37,107 nt of DNA, taken from Gracilaria caudata (Eukaryota > Rhodophyta > Florideophyceae > Gracilariales > Gracilariaceae). The notes beneath the pieces were generated by a model. It did not search any database and had not been told where the DNA came from. It was given only the letters and a program-made list of their open reading frames with translations. Each line of letters opens with the position of its first letter. Positions within the stretch are counted from its first letter, which is position 1. The DNA is taken from positions 1 through 37,107 of the forward strand of contig JASCIV010000153.1 of the NCBI GenBank assembly GCA_030374735.1, written 5' to 3'. The position numbers and the translations under genes are program-made. Of the stretch, positions 8,108-16,530 are shown in pieces.

Positions 8108-10939
8108 TCCGTCCAACGAAGTCCCGACTTGCAGCCCCCTTCCAATCAACAGCTAGATTTCATACCAGCTTTGCAGGATGACCGTGTGAAAGCTGTTGCC
8201 CTAACCACAACCCACCTGCGTGTAAGTGGTATGACTTGCTCTAGCTGCGTCGGTGTCGTTGAGGGTGTCCTTTCAAATCTTGACGGCGTCTCAGCTGCGC
8301 GAGTGAATCTTCTCGCCGGACGCGCTACCGTTGAACATGATACTTCTATCGCTCCATCAGGGATGCTCGCAGAGACTGTATCATCATCAGGATACACCGC
8401 TGTTGTGATAGACGTAGTCGATGCCAAACGAAGCAAGGATTCCATAAGCGCTGATGCTCAGTTTCGTATTATCTTTCAAACCAACAGGCAAGCATACAAT
8501 GCCTTGAAGGCGCTTAGGTTTCAGGATAGTGTGCAGCACGTTGAAGTTGATAATGCGGTTGCTTCCGTCACTCTTTCGCCAGGTGTCTCCAAGGCTACTG
8601 TGCTTCGCCTTCTTGAGCATGATGGAACCTTTGGAAAGATGATCGTTAAACAATCAGCGAAGGCTGAAAGCGAATCCTTGCGCTCAGCGGATCAGTTCAG
8701 TCCCACAGATGTGATTAATGAAGAGGCACGGATGTGGGGAAGACGTTTTCTATGGTCGTTTGCGTTCTTCATTCCTGTTCTTACAATAGGCATTTTGCAT
8801 TCACACACATCTCTGGTGAGCATGCGATTTATGGAACGCGCGCATTTCGTATTGGCAACTCCTGTGCAGTTTGGATGTGGAGCTGGGTTCTATCGAGCCA
8901 GCTACTACGCTATTCGCAAGGGTCGTGCAACGATGGACGTTCTCGTCGCAATGTCGACGTCGATTGTTTACTTTTCGAGCTTTTTTGTAATGCTGTTTGG
9001 CTCTCCCCGGGGAAAAGATATGGCCCTAGGCCATGCGGTAATGTTCAAGGTCTCCGTTATGATCATTACCATGGTGCTCATAGGCAAATGGTTAGAAGCT
9101 TCTGCTAAACGTCGAGCGGCAGCTGGTGTCGCGGCGCTCTCAGCCCTGGCTCCAGAGAGTGCGGTGCTCTTTGATGAAGTCGATGAAGCGACGTGTCACA
9201 CTGAAGTTCCGGTCAAGGCTCTGGACGTCGGGGATGTCGTAAAACTTATCCCAGGAGATCGAGTGCCCGTGGACGGGGAAGTGCTGGAGGGCGTATCCGC
9301 CGTTGATGAGTCCATGTTAACTGGGGAGAGCCGGCCAGTTCCCAAGAGCAAAGGGGATTCTCTGTACGGCGGCACTGTGAACGGTGGCGGTTCATTACTC
9401 GTACGAACCTCCGCTGTAGGTTCCGATGCAGTACTGTCGCAGATTGTCAAACTTGTGAATGACGCACAGACATCTCGCGCTCCAGTGGAGGCTTTCGCCG
9501 ATAACGTTTCCAGTGTATTTGTACCAGTTGTAATTGTGATTGCCCTCGTTGTTTTTTGCGCGTGGTACGCAGCGGCTACTTTGGAGTGGATTCCGCAAGA
9601 TTGGTATGCTGATGAAGGCAAGTTGCTATTTGCTGCATTGTTTGCGTTAGAAACTCTTGTCATTGCTTGTCCATGTGCACTCGGGCTAGCCACGCCGACT
9701 GCAGTAATGGTTGCGTCCGAGATGGGTACCAAACTTGGTGTTCTGTTCAAAGGCGGTGGTAGCGCTATAGAGGCTGCAAACAATGCGAAGCACATCATAT
9801 TTGACAAAACTGGCACGCTGACGCTGGGGAAACCTGAAGTTGCCGCGGTGTTCGTGGGAGAACGGGGTAGCGCAACTACAGAACAGGCATCGGTTATTCT
9901 TTCGGATATTATAGACGTAGTGGAATCAGAATCACATCACCCATTGGCCTCTGCAATCACAAGATATATCAGAAACAGTCAAGGTGATATGGCCGTTCAT
10001 GCTCAGAACCAAAAGGCTTACAAGCTCTCCGATATCAAAGAAGTTCCTGGTCAGGGGATGAAGGCCACGATCAACAAAGGTGAGTATTCCGTGCGAATTG
10101 GCTCAAGACAGTTTGCATTTGGTGGGCTGGAGGAGAAAGAACTGCTGAGCGAAGGCGAGCTGAGAAGCATGCAACGTATGGAAGAGCAGGATGGTTTGAC
10201 AGTAGTTGTGGCTGTTGTGAATGACGCGTTAACATGCGTGTTCGGCTTGGAAGATATCATACGACCTGAAGCTCGTGATGTCGTAACGGCCATTCATAAT
10301 ATGGGAATTTCCACTTATGTTGTCACTGGAGACTCGGAAGAAACTGCTCGTGCCGTGGCACTTCGCAGTGGAATACCTTTCGGTGCAGTTCATGCTCGAG
10401 CCATGCCGTGGACAAAAGTGGCGGTTGTTGAAGATAAACAGCCTACCTGCTTTGTTGGCGATGGTATCAATGATGCTCCAGCGCTAGCTGCAGCGTCTGT
10501 TGGCATTGCTATCGGTGCCGGCGCACCTGTAGCAGCAGAATCTGCGGCTGTAGTGTTGGTACGAAGTGATCTTCGAGGAGTGGTGAACGCATTAGATCTT
10601 GCTCGACATGCTTTTCGAAGGGTGAGATTGAACTTTTGTTGGGCTATTGGTTACAATCTCATTGGAATACCTCTTGCAGCTGGTGCCTTGTATCCGATAT
10701 TTCGGGTGAGAGTGCCGCCATTCGTGGCTAGTGGGGCAATGGCTTTGTCCAGCACGTGTGTTGTGTTGAGTTCTCTGGCTCTGCGATGGTATAAGCCGCC
10801 TGTTATTGGGGATGAGATCGGTGAGCGTGAGAGTGAGATGATAGATGCTTCTTCCGCGGCGTTTGTGTTGGAGGAGGAGGACACTGCATTTGATGACGAA
10901 CAGGACGTTAATTCTCCTTTTCTCAGCTCGAGAGTATAA
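7400..10939 (+). CDS. Cu+-transporting P1B-type ATPase (ATP7/CCC2/HMA5-like)
   Basis: 1179 aa from the ATG at 7400; the frame is open back to 7142 but with no ATG. It pumps Cu(I) across a membrane, in relatives into the trans-Golgi lumen or out of the cell. The N-terminus has four HMA domains with C15-x2-C18, C90-x2-C93, C162-x2-C165 and C280-x2-C283, then an HMA-like region without cysteines (about 352-420). The core motifs are all present: TGES (641-644, actuator), CPC in the membrane (757-759, copper path), DKTGT (phosphorylated D802), the HP motif (H847-P848) and GDGIND (from 1020). The last two helices have the YN and MxxSS residues typical of the P1B-1 Cu+ class. The acidic C-terminal tail ends in a possible sorting region. 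Its promoter and N-terminus are duplicated upstream. The HMA domains likely take copper from an ATX1-type chaperone. Confidence 0.96.
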   Translation: MASTLVSLRVHDLFCEACVDIVTQALEAVPSVHNVDVNIDTGIATLSYDGDPEILLSATDQVGKKAELISQVKSTVPPRRLTFKIKGMTCINCVNKISSALSALPSASDVSVDLESATASLRFSGQVQGVIHAVQQTGKHASLVSDEAQPHVVTLKIDGMTCMGCVRTVSDALNAVSGTENVNVNLDSGLATLLYTSNPQQLVTAVTDAGKSATLISSNGAHDQLENNKTTPYNNLSVQRSPDLQPPSNQQLDFIPALQDDRVKAVALTTTHLRVSGMTCSSCVGVVEGVLSNLDGVSAARVNLLAGRATVEHDTSIAPSGMLAETVSSSGYTAVVIDVVDAKRSKDSISADAQFRIIFQTNRQAYNALKALRFQDSVQHVEVDNAVASVTLSPGVSKATVLRLLEHDGTFGKMIVKQSAKAESESLRSADQFSPTDVINEEARMWGRRFLWSFAFFIPVLTIGILHSHTSLVSMRFMERAHFVLATPVQFGCGAGFYRASYYAIRKGRATMDVLVAMSTSIVYFSSFFVMLFGSPRGKDMALGHAVMFKVSVMIITMVLIGKWLEASAKRRAAAGVAALSALAPESAVLFDEVDEATCHTEVPVKALDVGDVVKLIPGDRVPVDGEVLEGVSAVDESMLTGESRPVPKSKGDSLYGGTVNGGGSLLVRTSAVGSDAVLSQIVKLVNDAQTSRAPVEAFADNVSSVFVPVVIVIALVVFCAWYAAATLEWIPQDWYADEGKLLFAALFALETLVIACPCALGLATPTAVMVASEMGTKLGVLFKGGGSAIEAANNAKHIIFDKTGTLTLGKPEVAAVFVGERGSATTEQASVILSDIIDVVESESHHPLASAITRYIRNSQGDMAVHAQNQKAYKLSDIKEVPGQGMKATINKGEYSVRIGSRQFAFGGLEEKELLSEGELRSMQRMEEQDGLTVVVAVVNDALTCVFGLEDIIRPEARDVVTAIHNMGISTYVVTGDSEETARAVALRSGIPFGAVHARAMPWTKVAVVEDKQPTCFVGDGINDAPALAAASVGIAIGAGAPVAAESAAVVLVRSDLRGVVNALDLARHAFRRVRLNFCWAIGYNLIGIPLAAGALYPIFRVRVPPFVASGAMALSSTCVVLSSLALRWYKPPVIGDEIGERESEMIDASSAAFVLEEEDTAFDDEQDVNSPFLSSRV

Positions 10940-11261
10940 AACGAATTGCAGTGCAGCGCTCAGTTTTGATGAATGTACGTGTGTATCAGCTGCAGACTGT
11001 CATCAGTTCACACCGGGCATGTGTCTACCCTTGTCACAAGGGCTTGTACCGCACGATCTCCTTCGTAACTTGAAACGCAGTATAGTTTGTAGTCTGGAAT
11101 GTTACATAGTCGCCTTCTTGTGCCATATTGGGTGACTTGTATAAAAGGCCTAAAGAACAACCAAGACAGGCCGATAAGCTCGATTTCACCCCTGTATTCT
11201 GAAGTAAACCCATGATTATGTGATATCCTCACACTTATTTTGCGTGAAGCTGAGCAGCTGG
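10940..11261. other. 3' flank of the ATPase, no gene seen
   Basis: Only short frames without domains. It contains the near-copy palindrome described at 11026-11042. Confidence 0.5.
11026..11042. repeat. TACCCTTGTA-family palindrome, variant copy b
   Basis: CCCTTGT-c-ACAAGGG (11028-11042), preceded by TA, so the left arm is TACCCTTGTC (nine of ten bases match the family). The following GGCTTGT also follows copy a at 4606. It lies about 90 bp after the ATPase stop. Confidence 0.65.
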
Positions 11262-11640
11262 AAGTTCTTTCCTTCTTTATTTTGGACAACAATCTTCAAT
11301 TACTAGACTGCAGTTGAAACTTTATACAAGGTTCTCTCTCTGTAAGTAGGCCAAGAACTTTTGTGGAAATTGTCGAACCAAAGCAGACACGGAGCTCTTC
11401 GCCGCTCGCGGCAAACCTCTAAGCAGTTCACGACGCGAGGAATGCGTAAACCGGCACCTAAATACGATATGAGCGGCATCATTCTTAGCGTCTGTTCCAC
11501 ACCCGCAATGCAAGGTTTTCTTTTCTATGTAAGATGCCACAGGATGAAGCGATGGCACATGGCCAGTGTAGTACTGTGCCAAAGTGACTTCGCGTTTCCT
11601 CAACACTCTTTCATCACCCCCAGCCGCCGTGCTGCCTTCA
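11262..11640 (-). mobile_element. 3' end of a non-LTR retrotransposon (minus orientation)
   Basis: A minus-strand frame ending at 11322 reads as the C-terminal end of a LINE-type ORF2: LAQYYTGH, then HCGCG, HIVFRC and SRRELLRG, the familiar 'TGH ... CxCG ... EHxxxxCP ... R' tail found after reverse transcriptase and RNase H. About 50 nt after the stop the element ends in AATAAAGAAGGAAAGAA, a GA-rich terminal repeat. Upstream, the frame meets a stop near 11660, so the copy is 5'-truncated or decayed. It is closely related to the plus-strand fragment at 12190-12520. Confidence 0.7.
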
Positions 11641-11828
11641 AGAAACGGCTAGTTCTTTCCTTCACGCACTGAAAAGAGCCCATAAAACATGAGGAAGTGA
11701 GAAGAATGCTTCATAAGAGAGCTTGAGCCGGCCAACCTAATGAGAGATACAAGCGAATATATATTATTACTTGGCTCCGAAACGTTACCTTCGTACCTTC
11801 GTAGCAGAGTTGCAATCTATCCTAACGT

Positions 11829-11927
11829 AGGAATCACGACAGTTTTGTACAATGTACAAACTTCGGAAGATGAAAATACGAACTTCGCACATTGTAAACA
11901 CAATATACAAATCTGGTCGTGATTCCT
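11829..11927. repeat. MITE-like imperfect hairpin
   Basis: Perfect 12-bp terminal inverted repeats (AGGAATCACGAC at 11829-11840 and its complement at 11916-11927) enclose about 75 bp that continue as an imperfect hairpin with TTTGTAC/GTACAAA inside. There is no coding content. It lies between the two retrotransposon fragments. Confidence 0.6.
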
Positions 11928-11944
11928 CTTAGGAATTTCCTAAG
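11928..11944. repeat. Perfect 17-bp palindrome
   Basis: CTTAGGAA-T-TTCCTAAG directly abuts the MITE-like hairpin. Confidence 0.8.
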
Positions 11945-12189
11945 TTACGGCAAATCTAAGTCAGTCCTCCAGGAATCACCAACAATAGTATTTGTCAAGT
12001 ACAAGGATATGCGTGTGTCTGCCCTAGAATTTCGGGCCAAGATGTTGTCAGCTCAAAACTACCGAAATATCTTGAGATAACTTGATATTAGTCGCCCGGA
12101 TGTGTCCGTCGTTCTGTCAGAACAATATTCTAGTTGCCTTCGTTTCCATCTAGGTCTTTCCTCCGGGAGTGCATGACAGAATGCTTTTG

Positions 12190-12520
12190 CAGCAAAATCA
12201 GCGTTAACGAGCATCGCCACATTGCTCTTTGTAACACACCAAATAGCGAGCTACCTAGAGAACAAGATGCTGCGTTGCGATTGTGCGCTACGAGTCAAAA
12301 AAGACTGCGAGCACGTTGTGTTCCGTTGTCCTTTGACAACTGCGAGCCGACGCGAAATCTTTCGCGGTCGTCGAGAGTACCGCCAAAAGTCACTTAGAGA
12401 TTTGATATTGGATGCGCCACGTCGATTTCTGGCCTTTTTAAGGAGAGAGAAGTATCTTTAGGTGCTGCTTGGTTGTGTTAGGAATTAGAACACAACTTCC
12501 ACAATAAAGAAGAAGAAGAA
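12190..12520 (+). mobile_element. 3' end of a non-LTR retrotransposon (plus orientation)
   Basis: A plus-strand frame (12222-12461) encodes ASYLENKMLRCDCALR, then CEHVVFRCPL and SRREIFRGR, the same C-terminal ORF2 tail as the fragment at 11322-11606, with matching spacing. The stop is followed by about 55 nt and AATAAAGAAGAAGAAGAA, a (GAA)n end like that of the minus copy. No reverse transcriptase core is present, and a stop lies upstream near 12175. It is a 5'-truncated relic. Confidence 0.7.
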
Positions 12521-13055
12521 CACACCAAAGCACAGGAAGCAAAGTCGTGCCAGCGTATTCCTGTCTTTTAAGTCTTTGAGCATGTTTGCATTCTAGTGCG
12601 GTCTCTCTTTCTTATTCACGGGCACATAAGCCCTTTAAGTGGCGTTTTACACATGCCTCACGTCGCGAGATGTTCAGGGACTGGGCCCAAAAAGCTCCTT
12701 GCAAACTTCGATCACAATTTTGCGTGTGTCTAGTGAAGTCCTGATCTCTATACTACCCTTGTACTACTGTATGTTTCTGTTTTGCTCTGTTTGAAATACA
12801 AGTCTATGTTTAAGAGACAAAGTGCTTTTTGGTTCTAAAAGCCTAAATCACCTTGCTGTAATCCACGCCCTCTATAATTATCATGCGCCATCTGGTTCAT
12901 CCTGCTCGACGAAAAAAGACGAGTGGTAGAGTACTACAGTACCGCTACACATAAAAGTTTAGTTTCAGTTAGAGGCCTAAAGTTATAAAACTTCTTCGCC
13001 GCACGAAACTTTGAAAGAGGGTAGATTCACAACTCTGTACAGGTAACGCCACAGC
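12521..13055. other. Intergenic, no gene seen
   Basis: AT-rich, with no open frame of note. It contains one exact TACCCTTGTA repeat at 12754-12763. Confidence 0.6.
12754..12763 (+). repeat. TACCCTTGTA repeat, copy f
   Basis: Exact 10-mer, followed by ctactgta; no second arm. Confidence 0.6.
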
Positions 13056-14492
13056 CTATGTAGCAATCGCACGGTTCAGGACTCCAACCACATAGCCGAT
13101 AACATTGTCCTTAAAGCGGCCATTCTCCTTTGGCTGGTTGGTTCTGAGGAACACCACCTCTCGACCGGCATTCTGCATGCGCTCTACTCCATTGCGCACG
13201 TGGTCGCCTCCAATTACTAAAGCCATGCTGTCCTTACTGTCGTCCGTCATCTCTCTCGGATACGTAGCCAACAGAGGCAAACCGCCGCACGAGCTCACAA
13301 CACCATCTGTACCGTACCTCATGTATGCTGTTAGAGCTATCCCGCCACCTTGGCCAAACCCAATAATAGTCGGACGACGACCACGAGCAGCCTTCATGAC
13401 CTTCTTGGTGGCGTGGAGCAATTGAGTCTCTCGGATAGGTCCTATGGTTTCCGCTGATGCGTCAAACCATGCAGATTGCTTCTCCCCTTTGCTGCGAATC
13501 CAAATGTCATTGGGTTGTACAACAATAAACTTAGTCCTGGTGAAGCCTTCCTCTCGGAGCTGATCTACGAAAGATTCCATGTCTTCCGCATTCTCGCCAG
13601 CGTCAGGTAGCAGCAACACTATAGAATCGGTGTAGCCCTTGTATCCGAAGGTCAAGGTGCGAAAGGGTTTCTCTTTCGGTGATGGCGACGGTGAAGGGGT
13701 TGGGGAAGACGAAGGTGAAACTGATGGTGAAGGTGACGGTTTAGGGGATTGCTTGGGAGGTTGCGGGGTTCTGGTTGCAACGGAGGGCTTGTAATTTTTA
13801 GGTGCCTCGGACTCTTCAACTTGTTCGTCCTTGGTAGTCGTTTCCTCCACGGTAGTTTCTTCAACGGCGGTTTCTTCAACAGTAGTTTCTTCAACGGTAG
13901 TTTCTTCATCGGTAGCTTCTTCACCGGTAGCTTCTTCATCAGTAGTTTCTTCAACGGTAGTTTCTTCAACGGTAGCTTCTTCATCAGTAGTTTCTTCAAC
14001 GGTAGTTTCTTCTTCAAGCTCTTCAATTTCTGCGCTGGAGACTAACGCGTCGCCATGCGGGCTGGTTGAAGGCATTGCGATGGCGCTAGAACTTCTTGTT
14101 CGAGGTGAGCTGGAGCCTGTTTTGGTCGGAACAGGTGCCACAGAAGCCGTAGGTGCGGAGGAGACGATTGCAGATTCAAGCTGAGGCTCGAATGTGATTT
14201 GTGGCATTGCTTCCGAGGATGATGCGTCAATTTGTTCTTCGTCCTCCGCAGTTGGTTCTAAACTCATCATCTCATCGAACTCGTTGACAACTTCGGTGAC
14301 AACGGAATCAAGCTTCTTAATGATTCTCATGATGTCGATGGCGTCAACGGAAACTGGCGCTGATGACGATTGACGAATGGCAATGTGCTCCGCATTTTGA
14401 AGCATATACTGCAAATCGCGATTGGCGAACACACAGGTGAAAGCGAGCAGCAGCACAAGCGCTGCAGACGTCAGACCATGGACGCGAGCCAT
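13056..14492 (-). CDS. Secreted alpha/beta-hydrolase (thioesterase-fold) pseudoenzyme with Thr/Glu repeats
   Basis: 478 aa. Residues 1-23 form a clear signal peptide (hydrophobic run, then CVFA). A middle region (about 155-220) is built of VEETT/DEEAT repeats from a 15-nt minisatellite, followed by a Pro/Ser linker (about 235-272) typical of extracellular proteins. The C-terminal 200 residues match the phospholipase/carboxylesterase (acyl-protein thioesterase) fold: LLPDAGENAEDM, a WFD motif, and the nucleophile elbow. The elbow reads GFGQGGG instead of the family GFSQGG, so Gly380 replaces the catalytic Ser (GGC codon, one base from AGC). No histidine follows in the expected C-terminal position. 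It is therefore probably non-catalytic: a binding, structural or cell-surface protein. A sequencing error could explain the Ser loss but not the missing His. Confidence 0.75.
   Translation of the reverse strand: MARVHGLTSAALVLLLAFTCVFANRDLQYMLQNAEHIAIRQSSSAPVSVDAIDIMRIIKKLDSVVTEVVNEFDEMMSLEPTAEDEEQIDASSSEAMPQITFEPQLESAIVSSAPTASVAPVPTKTGSSSPRTRSSSAIAMPSTSPHGDALVSSAEIEELEEETTVEETTDEEATVEETTVEETTDEEATGEEATDEETTVEETTVEETAVEETTVEETTTKDEQVEESEAPKNYKPSVATRTPQPPKQSPKPSPSPSVSPSSSPTPSPSPSPKEKPFRTLTFGYKGYTDSIVLLLPDAGENAEDMESFVDQLREEGFTRTKFIVVQPNDIWIRSKGEKQSAWFDASAETIGPIRETQLLHATKKVMKAARGRRPTIIGFGQGGGIALTAYMRYGTDGVVSSCGGLPLLATYPREMTDDSKDSMALVIGGDHVRNGVERMQNAGREVVFLRTNQPKENGRFKDNVIGYVVGVLNRAIAT
13841..14010. 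repeat. Coding minisatellite, 15-nt period
   Basis: Repeats of a unit close to ttcttcaacggtagt encode the acidic VEETT/DEEAT region of the secreted protein on the minus strand. The array stays in frame, with units differing at one or two bases. Confidence 0.85.
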
Positions 14493-15510
14493 GATCGAAT
14501 GCGCCGTTGCAGACGAAAGGGGTTAAAGAAAAGCACGAAGAAGGCGAGGGGACCGGGGGAGATGGAGGATTCTCCGCGGGTGTCAGAAGAAAAACGTAGC
14601 CACGCACGCCATCGTCGCCACTTTAAAGTGCCATACTCAACGGATGACACTCGAAGGGAGGCAGGCACAAGCAAACGACGTTAACTTCGTTACGGCGGAC
14701 GAGCTGCTCTCGCAACGCGCCAGCCAGGCGGGACTTGCATGGGGGCGAGGTGTCGGACTTGGAGAGCTGGAGCATCGGATGCGGGCCAGTTCAGACCTGG
14801 ACTGATGGGCACGAGCGAGCGACGGTTTGCAGCGAGCGCCGTGGGCGGGCCATGGATGGAAACGGCGGAAACGGCGGATGGTCCGAGCTTGGCGGCGACG
14901 CTGTGAGGGGCGGGTTGAGGCGCCGCGGTCGCGCGGATGTCAAGATGTCGCCAGCTTCACCTCTCTGGCTTTGTTGCACGGTGATAAGTTGTCCAGTCCG
15001 TGCTATGCAAAGGCAATGCTCCCTCGCAGCTCCCCTCGCGCAAGGCTGCGTCCAATCGAAACGGTCGCCTTCGGCGCCGTCAGGCGCCGTTGCGTAGTTC
15101 GCAGTCTGCCGCCGCGCTCGTCCCTCCCCCCCGCTGGCGCAATCGGCGCGCTGCACTCAGTGCGGCGCTCCGTCCTGCGGCAAGACGCACGCGAAGCTTG
15201 CCAACCAGCGCTCCACACCCACCGCCCCCACCGCAGCACTGATAGGACAGAGACATGGCTCCCGCCGTTTCTGCGCCTCTTTTCCACTCACATCATGTGA
15301 CCAGTCGAAAGTCGCCGCCACAGCTTGCGCGCGAATGTTCTTGCAAATGCATCCATGGCGAACCCTAACCAGCTGCCGTCATCTGCGTCGCCTTTCTGCT
15401 CTCTGGTAGGGCGCACGACATCAGCAAACTGCTCATGTCGTGAGATTTCAGCATCTTCTATTTAGCCACATACGCCCACATTTTCCTCTCACCCACATGT
15501 TCCTCATGTC
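14493..15510. other. GC-rich divergent intergenic region
   Basis: Lies between the secreted-protein gene (-) and the small Cys-rich gene (+). Open frames on both strands overlap and have no domains. It presumably holds both promoters. Confidence 0.5.
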
Positions 15511-15519
15511 TATATAAAG
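15511..15519 (+). promoter_or_regulatory. TATA box
   Basis: TATATAAAG, the clearest TATA box in the window, about 170 bp before the ATG at 15690. The downstream CA-rich, low-G tract looks like a 5' leader. Confidence 0.6.
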
Positions 15520-15689
15520 TCCCGAGTGCCCAAACAACAAGCACCAACCTCTAGCTCTCCGCCGCCTCACTCACATACACTATCACCGACCCCCCTACTA
15601 CCCCCGCCAACCCCTCCCCCCTGCGCACACTCCAGCCGCGCCTCTTCAACTCGCAGCCCCAACGCAGACAGACTTCATTGCAACAACCA

Positions 15690-15977
15690 ATGGCCAGCAA
15701 ATCCTCAGCAAGCAAGGCAGAGTCTGCTTTCGCCAAGCGTGCGGGGAAGCATCGTCATCGCGCTTCCGTACCTTCCCTCCACTGCGAAGCGGCTCATGGC
15801 AAGGGTGGAAAATCCGAACCAAGCAGTAAACAGTTCTCAACGCCATACCGATGCCCGCGCTGTCCGCATCCCATAGATGATCACATAATCCGGAAGTGCT
15901 ACGACTGCGACTACTATAAAATGTATTGTGACGTTGACACCTGTACTAACTACAGATGTCTTGCTTGCTATTGTTAA
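15690..15977 (+). CDS. Small Cys-rich (zinc-ribbon-like) protein, orphan
   Basis: 95 aa from the ATG at 15690. Residues 1-50 are basic and Ser/Ala/Lys/His-rich and probably disordered. The last 45 residues carry nine cysteines: CPRC, then CYDC, then single Cys, and a C-terminal CLACYC. Paired CxxC spacing suggests a compact zinc-binding module. No signal peptide or membrane segment is seen. The upstream TATA box and tidy leader support real and possibly strong expression. The family is not recognised; it could be a lineage-specific stress or nucleic-acid-binding protein. Confidence 0.6.
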   Translation: MASKSSASKAESAFAKRAGKHRHRASVPSLHCEAAHGKGGKSEPSSKQFSTPYRCPRCPHPIDDHIIRKCYDCDYYKMYCDVDTCTNYRCLACYC

Positions 15978-16407
15978 CCACTGCAACTGCAACACCCAGC
16001 GATCATCTCCTCGGTATCTATCAGACGTTTACGCACCAGTCCTAATGATTTGCTTCACATTCCAGTGCTTGGTAAACGAAAGTTTCTCAGCCTCCTTTGT
16101 TGCCCTCACTCTGTTTCAGACGCCCCCATCTGTCTGAATGGCTTGCCTCGCAGTCAAACACTTGGCCCCTTGTCCTACTTTTTGCCAGGGCCGTAAAAAA
16201 GTTTTACAGCGCTTTTAGTGGAGAGAATTTGCCTTCTCGATAACGCCCGAGGCGTCTTGTCATCCCTGTGCAGCAGACAAGGCTATTCGTTACTGGTACA
16301 TTCATGACCCAACAATGCTTTGGTTTTCGTTGACATGACATACGTAAAAGTTGGAGTGTAAGCTATGGCTGGCTTTCCAATGCTCATCGGGCCTCCTGCC
16401 TGTAATA

Positions 16408-16470
16408 CAACTTGTAAGAAACTTATGGAGTACTTGTATTATACAAGTACTCCATAAGTTTCTAAAGTTG
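16408..16470. repeat. Strong 63-bp hairpin
   Basis: Two perfect 23-nt arms (16417-16439 and 16441-16463) meet at a single unpaired T (16440). CAACTT/AAAGTTG extends the stem beyond a 3-nt bulge. The apex TACTTGTAT/ATACAAGTA resembles the TTGTA cores of the other palindromes here. Confidence 0.92.
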
Positions 16471-16520
16471 CTTTGAAGAAATTTATCCCTGTAAATGTTA
16501 GGGTTATCCTTATAGCGTTC

Positions 16521-16530
16521 TACCCTTGTA
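16521..16530 (+). repeat. TACCCTTGTA repeat, copy g
   Basis: Exact 10-mer preceded by ATAGCGTTC, a flank shared with the variant at 34963-34979. Confidence 0.65.
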
